Below are positions 34,357 to 43,090 of a stretch of DNA of 64,000 nucleotides, piece after piece. Position numbers and translations under genes: made by a program. The notes under the pieces are model-generated. The model made no database searches and had not been told where the DNA came from. It worked only from the letters and a program-made list of their open reading frames with translations. How positions within the stretch are numbered: position 1 is the stretch's first letter; each line of letters begins with the position of its first letter. Source of the DNA: Miltoncostaea sp963771025 (lineage in GTDB: Bacteria > Actinomycetota > Thermoleophilia > Miltoncostaeales > Miltoncostaeaceae); the NCBI GenBank assembly GCA_963771025.1, contig CAVYRL010000008.1, forward strand, positions 496,001 through 560,000. The letters are read 5' to 3'.

Positions 34357-35115
34357 ATGACCTCAACCACCAGCGTCGAGGACCTGGCGCCAATCGATCA
34401 CTTCCACACCCGGGGAAAGGCCGCGACGCTGGAGCTCCTGCGGCTCGCCTCGGTCCACGCCGGCGCCCGCGTGCTGGACATCGGCGGCGGCCTCGGAGGG
34501 GCCGCACGTTTCCTCGCGAGCACCGCCGGCTGCCGCGTCACGGTCGTCAACCTGACCGAGGCCTACGTCACCGTGGGGCGCGATCTCACACGGCGGGTGG
34601 GGTTGGACGATCGGATCGACTTCCTCCGGGCGGACGCGCTTGCCCTGCCGTTCAGCGAGGCCGGGTTCGACGTGGTGTGGATGCAGCACTCCTCGATGAA
34701 CATCGCTGACAAGGAGAGTCTGTACCGCGAGGCCACGCGGATGTTGCGCCCCGGAGGACGGCTCGCGATTCACGAGGCGATGGCCGGGCCCGTCCAGCCG
34801 ATCCACCTGCCCGCTACCTGGGCCCACGACCCGGCCGACAGCCATCTACGCCCGCCCGATGAGGTGCGCGGGCTGCTGGCGGGGCTCGGCCTTCGCGAGA
34901 TCGCATGGGAGGACCAGTCGGCGATCTCCCTCGAGTTCAACCGCCGACGCGCGGCCGCAGCGATGGAGGCGCCGAACCCACCGCCCCTGGGCCTGCACCT
35001 GCTCCTCGGCCCGGACTACGGCGCGATCGTGGCGAACCAGGCACGCAACATCGCCGAGGACCGCGTGCGGATCATCATGGCCGCCTGGGAGAAGGGTGCT
35101 CCGGTGGGCTCGTGA
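34357..35115 (+). CDS. SAM-dependent methyltransferase
   Basis: 252 residues. The class I fold shows motif I VLDIGGGLGGAARFLA, motif II VVNLTEAYVTVGRDL, an acidic DFLRADALALPF, and motif IV VVWMQHSSMNIADKE, then MLRPGGRLAIHEAM. It resembles glycine/sarcosine- or sterol-type small-molecule methyltransferases. The stop overlaps the GTG of a large cyclase gene, so it may supply or modulate that signalling protein. Substrate unknown. Confidence 0.86.
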   Translation: MTSTTSVEDLAPIDHFHTRGKAATLELLRLASVHAGARVLDIGGGLGGAARFLASTAGCRVTVVNLTEAYVTVGRDLTRRVGLDDRIDFLRADALALPFSEAGFDVVWMQHSSMNIADKESLYREATRMLRPGGRLAIHEAMAGPVQPIHLPATWAHDPADSHLRPPDEVRGLLAGLGLREIAWEDQSAISLEFNRRRAAAAMEAPNPPPLGLHLLLGPDYGAIVANQARNIAEDRVRIIMAAWEKGAPVGS

Positions 35116-38100
35116 GCGCAACCTGCTCCGGCTGCGGCGCCGACGTCGGCGTCGGCTCGCGCTTCTGCGCGGACTGCGGGGCCGCGCTCGGCCGCCGATG
35201 CCCGGAGTGCGGCGAGCCGGCCGATGCCGGCAAGCGCTTCTGCTCCAACTGCGGAGGCGCACTCGCGGGCGAGGCCGGGACGCCGGCCACCGACGCGCCG
35301 GAGGGCGAGAACACGCCCGTCACGGTCCTCTTTTGCGACATCGTCGGCTCGACGTCGATCGCCGAGCGGATCGGCGCCGAGGCGATGCACGGGCTCCTCA
35401 GCCTCTACTCGGACCTGGCGCTCGAGGAACTGCGGTACTACGGCGGCACCATCGATCGGTTCATGGGCGACGGCTTCATGGCGCTCATGGGGGTGCCGAC
35501 GGCACACGAGGACCACGCGCGACGCGCGGTGCTCGCAGCGCTCGCCCTGAGGCGACGGTTGCTGCGGGATCTCACCCTGCCCGGACTCGAGCGGGTCGAC
35601 GTGCGGATGGGGCTCAACAGCGGCTCGGTGGTGGTCGGCAGCCTCGGCACGGACCCCGAGGGCGACCACGCGGCGATCGGCGACACGATCAACGTCGCGG
35701 CCCGCCTGGAGTCGATCGCGGAACCCGGGACCATCCTCGTCAGCGATGCGACCGCCCGGCAGGTGGTCGGGTACGTGCGGTGCGAGTCGGTCGGCCCCGT
35801 CGCTATCCGGGGACGAGCCGAGCCGGTGGTCGCCCATCGCGTGCTGGGCCTCGGGCCGCGGCGCTCCGCGCTGGAGGGGCTCGGCTCGCGGCCCATGGGG
35901 CGCTTCGTCGGACGCGAGCGGCAGCTCACCGCCCTCCGGGAGCTGGTGGCCGAGGCCGCCTCCGGCCGCGGTCAGGTCGTGGGCGTCGTCGCGGAACCCG
36001 GCATGGGCAAATCGCGCATCGTCGCCGAGCTGCGCCGCTCGCTGGCCGCCGAGCGCCTCACCGTGCTGGAGGGGCGCTGCCTCTCCTACGGCTCTGCCGT
36101 CCCCTACATCCCGCTCACCGACATCGTGCGCGCCAACTGCGGCATCGCCGAGGGCGACCCGCCCGCCGAGGTCGAGGCGAAGATCGCCTTCGGGCTGGTC
36201 GAGCTGGGAATCGACCCCGGGGCCCGCGCCCCGCTGCTGCTACGGATGATGGGCCTCCACGACACCGGGGAGGCCGGCGACCTCCCCCCGGAGGCGGTCA
36301 AGCAGCGCACATTCGAGACCCTCTTGATGATGTGCCTCGCCGGCAGCCGCCGCCGGCCCCTGCTGCTGGTGGTCGAGGACCTCCATTGGATCGACCGCGT
36401 CTCCGAGGAGTTCTTCGCGCGGCTGGTGGAGAGCATCCAGGGCGCGGCGCTCGCGCTCGTCTGCACGTATCGCCCGGGCTACCAGGCCCCCTGGATGCAG
36501 GCCTCCTACGCGAGCCAGCTCGCCCTGCCCCGGCTGACCCTGGCCGAGAGCTTCGCGGTACTGCGCGCCGTCCTCGGCGAGCGAGCAGGGGAATCCGGCG
36601 CGCTCGAGCCGATCGTGGAGAAGGCGGATGGCAATCCCTTCTTCCTGGAGGAGCTGGGACGGGCCATGCTCGAGGACGCTCCCAGCGGCCCGGAGAAACC
36701 GATGCCCGGCAGCGTGCACGACGTGCTGCGGGCGCGCGTCGATCGGCTGGAGAAGGAGCCGCGCCGGGTGCTCCAGACCGCCTCGGTTCTGGGCCGCGAG
36801 TTCCCGCTCCGGCTGCTCGAGGCGGTGTGGAGCGGGCCCGGCGGGCTCGAGCCCTACCTCGCGGAACTGAGGCGCCTGGAGTTCATCCACGAGCAGGGCG
36901 GCGAGGGCGAGCCCGTCTACGTGTTCAAGCACGCCCTCACCCAGGACGTCGCGTACCAGAGCCTGCTCTCAAGCCGGAGGGCGCGCCTGCACGAGGCCGC
37001 CGGCACGGCCTACGAGGCGCTCTACGCCGATCGCCTGGGCGAGGTCTACGACCGGCTGGCCCACCACTACTCGCATACCGCCCGATCGGACAAAGCCCTG
37101 GAATACCTTGGCCTCTTCGCCGAGTCGGCGGTGAAGGGATACGCCCATGCCGAGGCGGCCGAGGCGCTACGCGAGGCGCTGCGCCACGTCGAGGGCCTGC
37201 CGCCCGGCCTCCGCGACCGACAGGCATGCGAGCTCACCCTGCGTCTGGTGAACTCGCTCTACTTCCTCGGCGGGTTCGACGAGAGCCGCGACGTGCTCCG
37301 CGCCATCGAGGCGCGGGCCGCACGCCTCGGTGACGCCGACATCGCCGGGCGCCTCTACATGTGGCTGGGGCACACCCACGCCCATGCCGGCGACAGCCGG
37401 GGGGCGGCGGCGAGCATCGCCCGTGCCATCCACGAGTCATCGCGCTCGGGCGACGTCGCCACCTTCGGGCAGGCGCACTACGTGCTCGCCCGGGAGGCAT
37501 TCTTCCTCGGCCGGTTCGCCGATGGGGCGGAGCACGGGCGCACCGCCGCCGCCTCCCTCGAGCGCACCGACCAGTGGTGGTGGCTCGGACACGCATACGC
37601 CTGGATCGGGCAGAACCTGGTCAACACGGGTGACTTCGAGGAGGCCCTCGCCAACGTCGCCCGCACGAAGGAGATCGGCCGCCTTCGCGACGACCCCCGC
37701 CTGCAGAGCTACGCCGGGTGGGAAATCGCCTGGTACGAGGCGACGCGCGGGAACTGGGAGCGCGCCATCGCCGAGGGCACCGAAAGCCTGGAGCGCTCCC
37801 CCGATCCGCTCAACAGCGCCTACAGCAAGGCCTTTCTGGGCTTCAGCTACCGGGAGAAGGGCGACCATGCCCAGGCGGCGTCCTTGTTCCAGTCCTCCAT
37901 ACATCTGCTCACGGATTTCCGCTACGGCCGTCTTGCCGCGTGGCTCACCGGTTGGCTGAGCGAGGCCCAGCTCTGGTCGGGCGACCCGGCGACCGCTGCC
38001 GAGACCGCCCGCCGCGCCCTCGGCCTCAGCGAGCAGGTCGCCTACCCCTGGGCCGTCGCCGTGGCGCAGCGGGCGCTCGGCCGCGTGGCTATGGCGACCG

Positions 38101-38357
38101 GAGATCTCGCGGCCTCACGCGTCCGCCTCGACGAGGCGCGCTCGGCCTTCGGCCGCATGGGGTGTCGCTTCGACCTCGCGGTGACCCACATCGATCTGGC
38201 GAGGCTCCAGCACGCCTTCGACGAGGGCTCCGACGCACGCGGCGAGCTGGACGCGGCTCGCGTCCTGCTGAGCGATCTTGACGCGCCGATCTACCGCGCT
38301 CGCGTCGACGACCTCGCCGCCGAGTTGGGGGTCGGCCGGGGTCGATCGCCCGTCTGA
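35112..38357 (+). CDS. Zinc ribbon - class III cyclase - AAA/STAND ATPase - TPR signalling protein
   Basis: 1081 residues from a GTG in the methyltransferase stop. Two N-terminal zinc ribbons (CSGCGADVGVGSRFCADCG and CPECG...CSNCG) are followed by a cyclase domain at about 66-230 (VTVLFCDIVGSTSIAERIG, RFMGDGFMALMG, NVAARLESIAEPG). The ATPase begins at GRFVGRERQLTAL, with Walker A AEPGMGKSRIVAEL and Walker B LLLVVEDLHWIDR. The C-terminal 400 residues are TPR-like helical repeats. This is the common actinobacterial layout for putative cAMP-making regulators. The Lys before GDG is not obvious. Its activator is unknown. Confidence 0.9.
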   Translation: MSATCSGCGADVGVGSRFCADCGAALGRRCPECGEPADAGKRFCSNCGGALAGEAGTPATDAPEGENTPVTVLFCDIVGSTSIAERIGAEAMHGLLSLYSDLALEELRYYGGTIDRFMGDGFMALMGVPTAHEDHARRAVLAALALRRRLLRDLTLPGLERVDVRMGLNSGSVVVGSLGTDPEGDHAAIGDTINVAARLESIAEPGTILVSDATARQVVGYVRCESVGPVAIRGRAEPVVAHRVLGLGPRRSALEGLGSRPMGRFVGRERQLTALRELVAEAASGRGQVVGVVAEPGMGKSRIVAELRRSLAAERLTVLEGRCLSYGSAVPYIPLTDIVRANCGIAEGDPPAEVEAKIAFGLVELGIDPGARAPLLLRMMGLHDTGEAGDLPPEAVKQRTFETLLMMCLAGSRRRPLLLVVEDLHWIDRVSEEFFARLVESIQGAALALVCTYRPGYQAPWMQASYASQLALPRLTLAESFAVLRAVLGERAGESGALEPIVEKADGNPFFLEELGRAMLEDAPSGPEKPMPGSVHDVLRARVDRLEKEPRRVLQTASVLGREFPLRLLEAVWSGPGGLEPYLAELRRLEFIHEQGGEGEPVYVFKHALTQDVAYQSLLSSRRARLHEAAGTAYEALYADRLGEVYDRLAHHYSHTARSDKALEYLGLFAESAVKGYAHAEAAEALREALRHVEGLPPGLRDRQACELTLRLVNSLYFLGGFDESRDVLRAIEARAARLGDADIAGRLYMWLGHTHAHAGDSRGAAASIARAIHESSRSGDVATFGQAHYVLAREAFFLGRFADGAEHGRTAAASLERTDQWWWLGHAYAWIGQNLVNTGDFEEALANVARTKEIGRLRDDPRLQSYAGWEIAWYEATRGNWERAIAEGTESLERSPDPLNSAYSKAFLGFSYREKGDHAQAASLFQSSIHLLTDFRYGRLAAWLTGWLSEAQLWSGDPATAAETARRALGLSEQVAYPWAVAVAQRALGRVAMATGDLAASRVRLDEARSAFGRMGCRFDLAVTHIDLARLQHAFDEGSDARGELDAARVLLSDLDAPIYRARVDDLAAELGVGRGRSPV

Positions 38358-38514
38358 GCGCGCCGACGCCCCGGATGAGCACCAAGAACCTACGAGGCTG
38401 CGTGCCCGCAAAGGCGACGTTTGCGCATTCCTCGCCATGTGCGAACGGCCCGTTTCGAGGGCATTCGTGCCGTCGGATCGCATCACTCCCATGTCAGAAT
38501 CGGCCGCCGGGTTG

Positions 38515-38700
38515 ACCTCGATCGGCGGCGCGGGAGCGCCTTGCGCAGGCGCGACACGTAGATCTGGACCATCTTGGCCGCGGTGTCGGGGACGTCCTCA
38601 CCCCCAGAGGTCCTCGATCAGCCGGCTCCGGGACACGGTCCGCCCTGCGTCCGAAAGCGCATCCCGCGCGAGGATATTTTCGCGCCGCCGCCCCCGGCAA
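38515..38700 (-). pseudogene. Remnant of a SARP/BTAD winged-helix domain, frameshifted
   Basis: On the minus strand one frame reads ILARDALSDAGRTVSRSRL and IEDLWG, then a stop. One base less in the G5 run (38601-38605) continues as EDVPDTAAKMVQIYVSRLRK, which is a good match to the C-terminal half of a SARP winged helix. The expected N-terminal strands and BTAD domain are absent on either side, so it is a remnant and not only a frameshift. Confidence 0.6.
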
Positions 38701-38902
38701 CCGCGCCGCCCGCCGGGACGGCGAGGGCGACGCGGTGGCCGCCGCGAGGGCTGGACCCGGAGGATGCCGTGAGGCGTCGCGGCCGGATCCGCCTGAGACC
38801 CACACCCCGGCCGGGTGACGACCGCGGCGACGGCCGCGGTCTCCGCCACCGGCGCTCCGATGACACCCAGTCGTCCAACGCGGACTCCGATCTCCACCTC
38901 CT

Positions 38903-41293
38903 CTACTGCTGCGACATCGCGATGCGGAGACGCTCCTCGGGGTCGATGAAGTGGTCGTGGTCGTCGTCGCCGAGGTCGATCTGCACCCAGGTGATCCTGC
39001 CGGTGAACCGGCTGTCTCTCGCGGTGTAGTCGGGGGTGACCGTCGTTCCCGACTCGTATCCGATGTCGGTCGTCTCGTCGGCGGAGAACACCATCGGCTG
39101 GGTCGCCTCGACGCGGCCGGTGCCCACGGCCCGGCCGTCGTGGTAGAGGGTGACGTCCCCGCCCTTCGCCAGACCGCCCCCGTCGTAGGCGAATTCCACG
39201 CGCACCTGGTGCGTGCCCGCGGGGACGGGCTCGATGGCCTCGACGGCGAACTCGTAGATGCCGAGCACGTTGTAGACGAAGCGGGCCCGGCCGTCCTTGA
39301 CATAGAGGGACCATCCGCCGAAGCGCCCGCCCTGGGCGATGATCACGCCGCGCAACCCTCCGTCGGGGACCTCGACCTCCGCGGTGACCGAGAACGACTT
39401 GTTCTTGATGCTGACGACGCTGTTCTCCGACAGACGTCCCATCCCGGAGAACAGCAGCTGCGAGTTGCCGTGGATCAGCGTCGGGCGACCCGCCATCTCG
39501 GGGGCGAGGCGCTCGGCGGTGCGGTCGTCCATCGGCAGCACGTTGTACTTGGTCGCCTCGATGAGCCACAGCCGCTGGAGCTTGGCAAGCATCTCGGGGT
39601 TGGCCGCCGAGAGGTCTCTGGCCTGGCTGTAGTCGCTGCTGCCGTCATACAGCTCCCAGACGTCGTCGTCGAAGGCCGGCAGGTCGCCGCCCACCATGAC
39701 CCAGGGCGTGCGGTGCTTGGTGACCGCGCTCCATCCCCGGAAGTAGATGCCCCGGTTGGCGAACATCTCGAAGTACTGCAGGTCGTGGCGCTCCGGCGCC
39801 TCGGGCGCGCCGAAGCTGTAGAGCATGCTGGTGCCCTCCATGGGCGACTGCTGCACGCCGTTGACCATGGTCGGCTCGGGCAGCCCGGCCGCCTCGAGGA
39901 TCGTGGGGGCGATGTCGATCACGTGGGTGAACTGGGTCCGGAGCCCGCCGCGCTCCTCGATGCCCTTCGGCCAGTGAACGATGGTGCCGTTGCGGGTGCC
40001 GCCCCAGTGTGAGGCCACCTGCTTGGTCCACTGGAAGGGGGTGTTCATGGCCCAGGCCCAGCCGACCGCGTAGTGGTTGTACGAGCTGGGGGACCCGAAC
40101 TCGTCCATCTTGCTCAGCATGAACTCGGGGGTCTCGAGGGCGGCCATGCCGTTGAAGTTGGACATCTCGTTGAAGGCGCCGTTGACGGTGCCCTCCGCCG
40201 ACGCTCCGTTGTCGCCGATGATGTAGTAGACGATCGTGTCGTCGAGGACGCCGAGATCCTCGATCGCGTCGATCAGGCGCCCGACGTGGTGGTCGGTGTG
40301 CTCGAGGAACCCGGCGTAGACCTCCATCTGGCGCTCGAGGACGGGCTTGAGCTCGTCGGGCATCTCGTCCCAGGCGGGAATCTCCGCATGCCGGGCGGTC
40401 AGCTCCGCGTCCGCCGGGATCACCCCGAGCTCCTTCTGGCGGGCGAACGATTGCTCGCGGAGGGCGTCCCACCCGTCGGCGAACCGCCCCGTGTACTTGT
40501 CGGCCCACTCCTGCGGCACGTGGTGGGGGGCGTGCGTGGCACCGGGCGCGAAGTACATGAAGAAGGGCTTGTCGGGCATCAGCGCCTTCTGCTGGCGCAC
40601 CCAGTTGCACGCCCGATCGGCGAGGTCCTCGGTGAGGTGATACCCCTCCTCGGGCGTCGCGGGGGGCTCGACCGGGGTGGTGCCGTCGTACAGCGCCGGA
40701 TCCCACTGGTTGTTCTCCCCGCCGATGAAACCGTAGAACGTCTCGAAGCCGCCGCCGCCCGACGGCCACGCGTCGAACGGCCCCATCGGCGATGACTGCC
40801 AGACGGGAACCTCGTGGCACTTGCCGAACTGGGCCGTCGAGTACCCGTTCAGCTTCAGCGTCATCGGCAGCGGCGCCTTGGTGTTCGGCCGCACCGAGCT
40901 GTTGCCGGGAGCCGACGTGGCCGTCTCGGTGATGCTTCCCATCCCGACGGAGTGATGGTTGCGCCCGCTGAGCAGCGCCGCGCGGGTGGGAGCGCACAGC
41001 GCGGTCGTGTGAAAGCGGTTGTACTTCAGTCCACCGGCGGCGAGGCGCTCGGCAACCGGTGTGTCACACGGCCCCCCGAACGCGCTCGCGGCGCCGAAGC
41101 CCACGTCGTCCAGAAGCACGATCAGGACGTTCGGCGCCCCCTCGGGCGGACGAAGGGGCTCGATCGGCGGGAAGGCCGTGTCCGGGTCCTTGGCGTCGTA
41201 CGTCGTCAATCCGGGTGCCGGGCGATCGGGGATCGGCAGCATCGAACGGGAGTGGCGGTCAGGTCGAATCGTCACAGCGGCACTCCGATTCAT
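38903..41293 (-). CDS. Arylsulfatase, cytoplasmic AtsA-like
   Basis: About 796 residues. The N-terminal sulfatase domain has metal-binding LIVLLDDVGFG, the formylglycine motif CAPTRAALLSGRN, and metal-binding YIIGDNGASAEG. The region that is usually GKWH reads GKCHEVP. A C-terminal 200-residue beta domain (FSVTAEVEVPDGGLRG, GWSLYVKDGRARFVYN) is shared with the sulfatase at 43-45 kb. No signal peptide is seen, so it probably works in the cytoplasm. The ATG beginning MNRSAAVTIRP is chosen; there is little Shine-Dalgarno. No formylglycine-generating enzyme is in the window. Confidence 0.9.
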   Translation of the reverse strand: MNRSAAVTIRPDRHSRSMLPIPDRPAPGLTTYDAKDPDTAFPPIEPLRPPEGAPNVLIVLLDDVGFGAASAFGGPCDTPVAERLAAGGLKYNRFHTTALCAPTRAALLSGRNHHSVGMGSITETATSAPGNSSVRPNTKAPLPMTLKLNGYSTAQFGKCHEVPVWQSSPMGPFDAWPSGGGGFETFYGFIGGENNQWDPALYDGTTPVEPPATPEEGYHLTEDLADRACNWVRQQKALMPDKPFFMYFAPGATHAPHHVPQEWADKYTGRFADGWDALREQSFARQKELGVIPADAELTARHAEIPAWDEMPDELKPVLERQMEVYAGFLEHTDHHVGRLIDAIEDLGVLDDTIVYYIIGDNGASAEGTVNGAFNEMSNFNGMAALETPEFMLSKMDEFGSPSSYNHYAVGWAWAMNTPFQWTKQVASHWGGTRNGTIVHWPKGIEERGGLRTQFTHVIDIAPTILEAAGLPEPTMVNGVQQSPMEGTSMLYSFGAPEAPERHDLQYFEMFANRGIYFRGWSAVTKHRTPWVMVGGDLPAFDDDVWELYDGSSDYSQARDLSAANPEMLAKLQRLWLIEATKYNVLPMDDRTAERLAPEMAGRPTLIHGNSQLLFSGMGRLSENSVVSIKNKSFSVTAEVEVPDGGLRGVIIAQGGRFGGWSLYVKDGRARFVYNVLGIYEFAVEAIEPVPAGTHQVRVEFAYDGGGLAKGGDVTLYHDGRAVGTGRVEATQPMVFSADETTDIGYESGTTVTPDYTARDSRFTGRITWVQIDLGDDDHDHFIDPEERLRIAMSQQ

Positions 41294-41755
41294 GAGGATT
41301 GAGCAAGGCACGTGCAGCCCCGGAACTTCCGAGCGAGTTCGGTGAGACGCGAAGGCTCTCCCCGGACGCAGGCGCGATCAAGGGCACACGCCGCCCTCCA
41401 CCCGGGTGATCGAGGGGAGGTGACCGTGACGAGGCCGCGGCCTTCCGCGCCTTCGCCGTCGAGACCTCTTCTCTTGCGACGTTGGCCGAGCGTGGGGCCT
41501 CCTCTGGCGAGGCCCAGCGCGCCGCGACCGAGTGGGTACGGCTTTGACGGCGGTGGCTACCGCCCGCGAGGTGACTCGCGAGCCGGCGGCGTGGCCGCGT
41601 CTGCTTCTCGTCCCGGGAGGCGAGCCGGATGCCCTGAGGGCACGGGTGTGGCCTGGCGACCCCTAGGGTCGCTTGGCGCTCACGCGGGGTCGCGGGACAG
41701 TCGGGTTCCTGCCGGGTTCGAGCCTGGCGAGCGTCACTCGAGAAAGGAACCTGCC
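41294..41755. other. Intergenic region of about 460 bp, no gene seen
   Basis: This lies between the divergent sulfatase and a 75-residue gene. One long open frame on the plus strand continues into that gene but looks non-coding before the GTG at its right end. It presumably holds the sulfatase promoter. Confidence 0.5.
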
Positions 41756-41983
41756 GTGTCGGATCATCCGATGGACGCGGACCTGCTGATCGGCGACGGA
41801 GGCGATCTGGCCGTGTACGAGCGGCCCGACGGGAGCCGCTACGCCCTCGACCGTGAGGGCCGTGGCCACGAGCTGTGCTGGGGCGAGGGCGTCCTCGGTC
41901 CGGCCCGCTTCGACTCGCGGGCCCTCTCCGATGGCCGCTGGCCCGGATCGCGCTCCCGGGTCGCGGTCCTCACGCACGCCTGA
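41756..41983 (+). CDS. Small protein of unknown function (75 residues)
   Basis: It starts at a GTG preceded by AAAGGA and reads VSDHPMDADLLIGDGGDLAVY then ERPDGSRYALDREGRGHEL. It is acidic, beta-rich, and has no signal or membrane segment. A strong hairpin terminator follows the stop. No family recognised. Confidence 0.55.
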   Translation: MSDHPMDADLLIGDGGDLAVYERPDGSRYALDREGRGHELCWGEGVLGPARFDSRALSDGRWPGSRSRVAVLTHA

Positions 41984-41999
41984 GGGCGAGGACGCACTC

Positions 42000-42027
42000 G
42001 AGAGCCCCGCGTCCGCGTGGGGCTCTC
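42000..42027 (+). terminator. Hairpin terminator after the 75-residue gene
   Basis: Nine-bp arms GAGAGCCCC / GGGGCTCTC flank a 10-nt loop, starting 16 bp after the stop. No T-tract is present, so release may be Rho-assisted. It could also serve transcripts from the right. Confidence 0.65.
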
Positions 42028-42320
42028 CGTGCGGAGGTCCGGCGTCCGCCCTGGGCGCCTGGTGCGCGGCCCCCGATCGTCCCATCGTCTGCGTCACCGC
42101 CGAGCAGGCCGTTCCCCCCACTTCCCCCCACCTGCGCCGGGGGGAGCGGGGCGCGCATCCGGCGCCGCTGTTCCCCTCGCGGCGCCCGGCGGCGACGGCA
42201 CCGCGAGCTGATCGAGCGCCGACCGGCGATGACGACGCGGCAGCGCCCCGCCGACGCGCGCGGCGCACCAGCCGAACCCCACGCCTCTCGGCTCCGGACG
42301 AGCCCGGGCGGGTCCGCCCC
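42028..42320. other. Intergenic, no gene seen
   Basis: About 290 GC-rich bases between the terminator and the convergent cbiX stop. It includes a G/C-run-rich patch around 42115-42160. No gene-like frame on either strand. Confidence 0.45.
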
Positions 42321-42782
42321 CTAGGCGGTCGTGACCATCCGGCATCGGCCGGTGCCGGCGCAGGCCTCGCACTCGGGCGCGTCGCCGCGGGCGTGGGCGA
42401 GGCAGTGCTCCACCCGGGCGTTGACCACCTGGGCCATGAGGGGATGCAGGCCGAACGGCGCCGCCACCAGGTAGGTCACACCCGGGTGCCGCGAGGCGGC
42501 CTCGTCAACCAGGGCCGGGATGTCCTGGCGCCAGTGCTTGCCCGGCAGCAGGAAGTAGGGCGAGACCACGACGGTCCGCGCGCCGCGGGCCACACACGCG
42601 TCGAAGGCCGTCGCGATCGACGGTTCGGCGATCTCCATGTGCGCCGCCTCGACGATCTCGTACGGGACCACCTCGGCCACGCGCACGACCATCTCCTCGA
42701 GCATCACGTTGCTCTCGGCGCGCCGTGATCCGTGGTCCACGACGATCAGGCCGATCGGGGTGGGTGCGTCTGGCTCGGACAT
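42321..42782 (-). CDS. cbiX: CbiX/SirB-type sirohydrochlorin chelatase with Cys-rich tail
   Basis: 153 residues. The N-terminus IGLIVVDHGSRRAESN carries the conserved metal-binding His and the DHGSR motif. VVSPYFLLPGKHWRQDIP and TYLVAAPFGLHPLMAQVV complete the single-domain chelatase. It inserts Co2+ (cobalamin) or Fe2+ (siroheme) into sirohydrochlorin. The tail has CLAHARG plus CEACAGTGRC, similar to the Fe-S-binding ends of some CbiX. No other tetrapyrrole genes are nearby. Confidence 0.88.
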   Translation of the reverse strand: MSEPDAPTPIGLIVVDHGSRRAESNVMLEEMVVRVAEVVPYEIVEAAHMEIAEPSIATAFDACVARGARTVVVSPYFLLPGKHWRQDIPALVDEAASRHPGVTYLVAAPFGLHPLMAQVVNARVEHCLAHARGDAPECEACAGTGRCRMVTTA

Positions 42783-43090
42783 CTGCGTGATGGTAAGGGG
42801 CCGACCTCGTTCCGGGCCGGGCATCCGGCTATCGGCCCGTCGTCGGCCGCGGGTCGAGGCCGAGCGCGCGGAGGCGTCAAGCGCTCCTCGCCGGGTCGCT
42901 CCACGCACACCTGAACACGTCCCTCGGGCGATCTCCGAAGCGGCCATCCTGGACTCCCGGCCTCGCTCACCCGGGTGATCCACCAGGCGCGGGGCGATCG
43001 GAGGGCCCGCGCGGGCTAGTCTCTCGACTGAGACTCGGCGGCCGGCGCCGACTCTGACGACGCGCGTGGATGATCGGAGCGGGGGGCCGA
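42783..43090. other. Intergenic, no gene seen
   Basis: About 300 bp between divergent cbiX and sulfatase genes. There is no coding-like frame, and I see no cobalamin-riboswitch core. The right end (GGAGCGGGGGGCCGA) is the sulfatase ribosome-binding region. Confidence 0.5.

Noticed and set aside
42783..43090. Cobalamin riboswitch upstream of cbiX
   Set aside because: No B12-box-like core or long structured leader was seen in the short gap.
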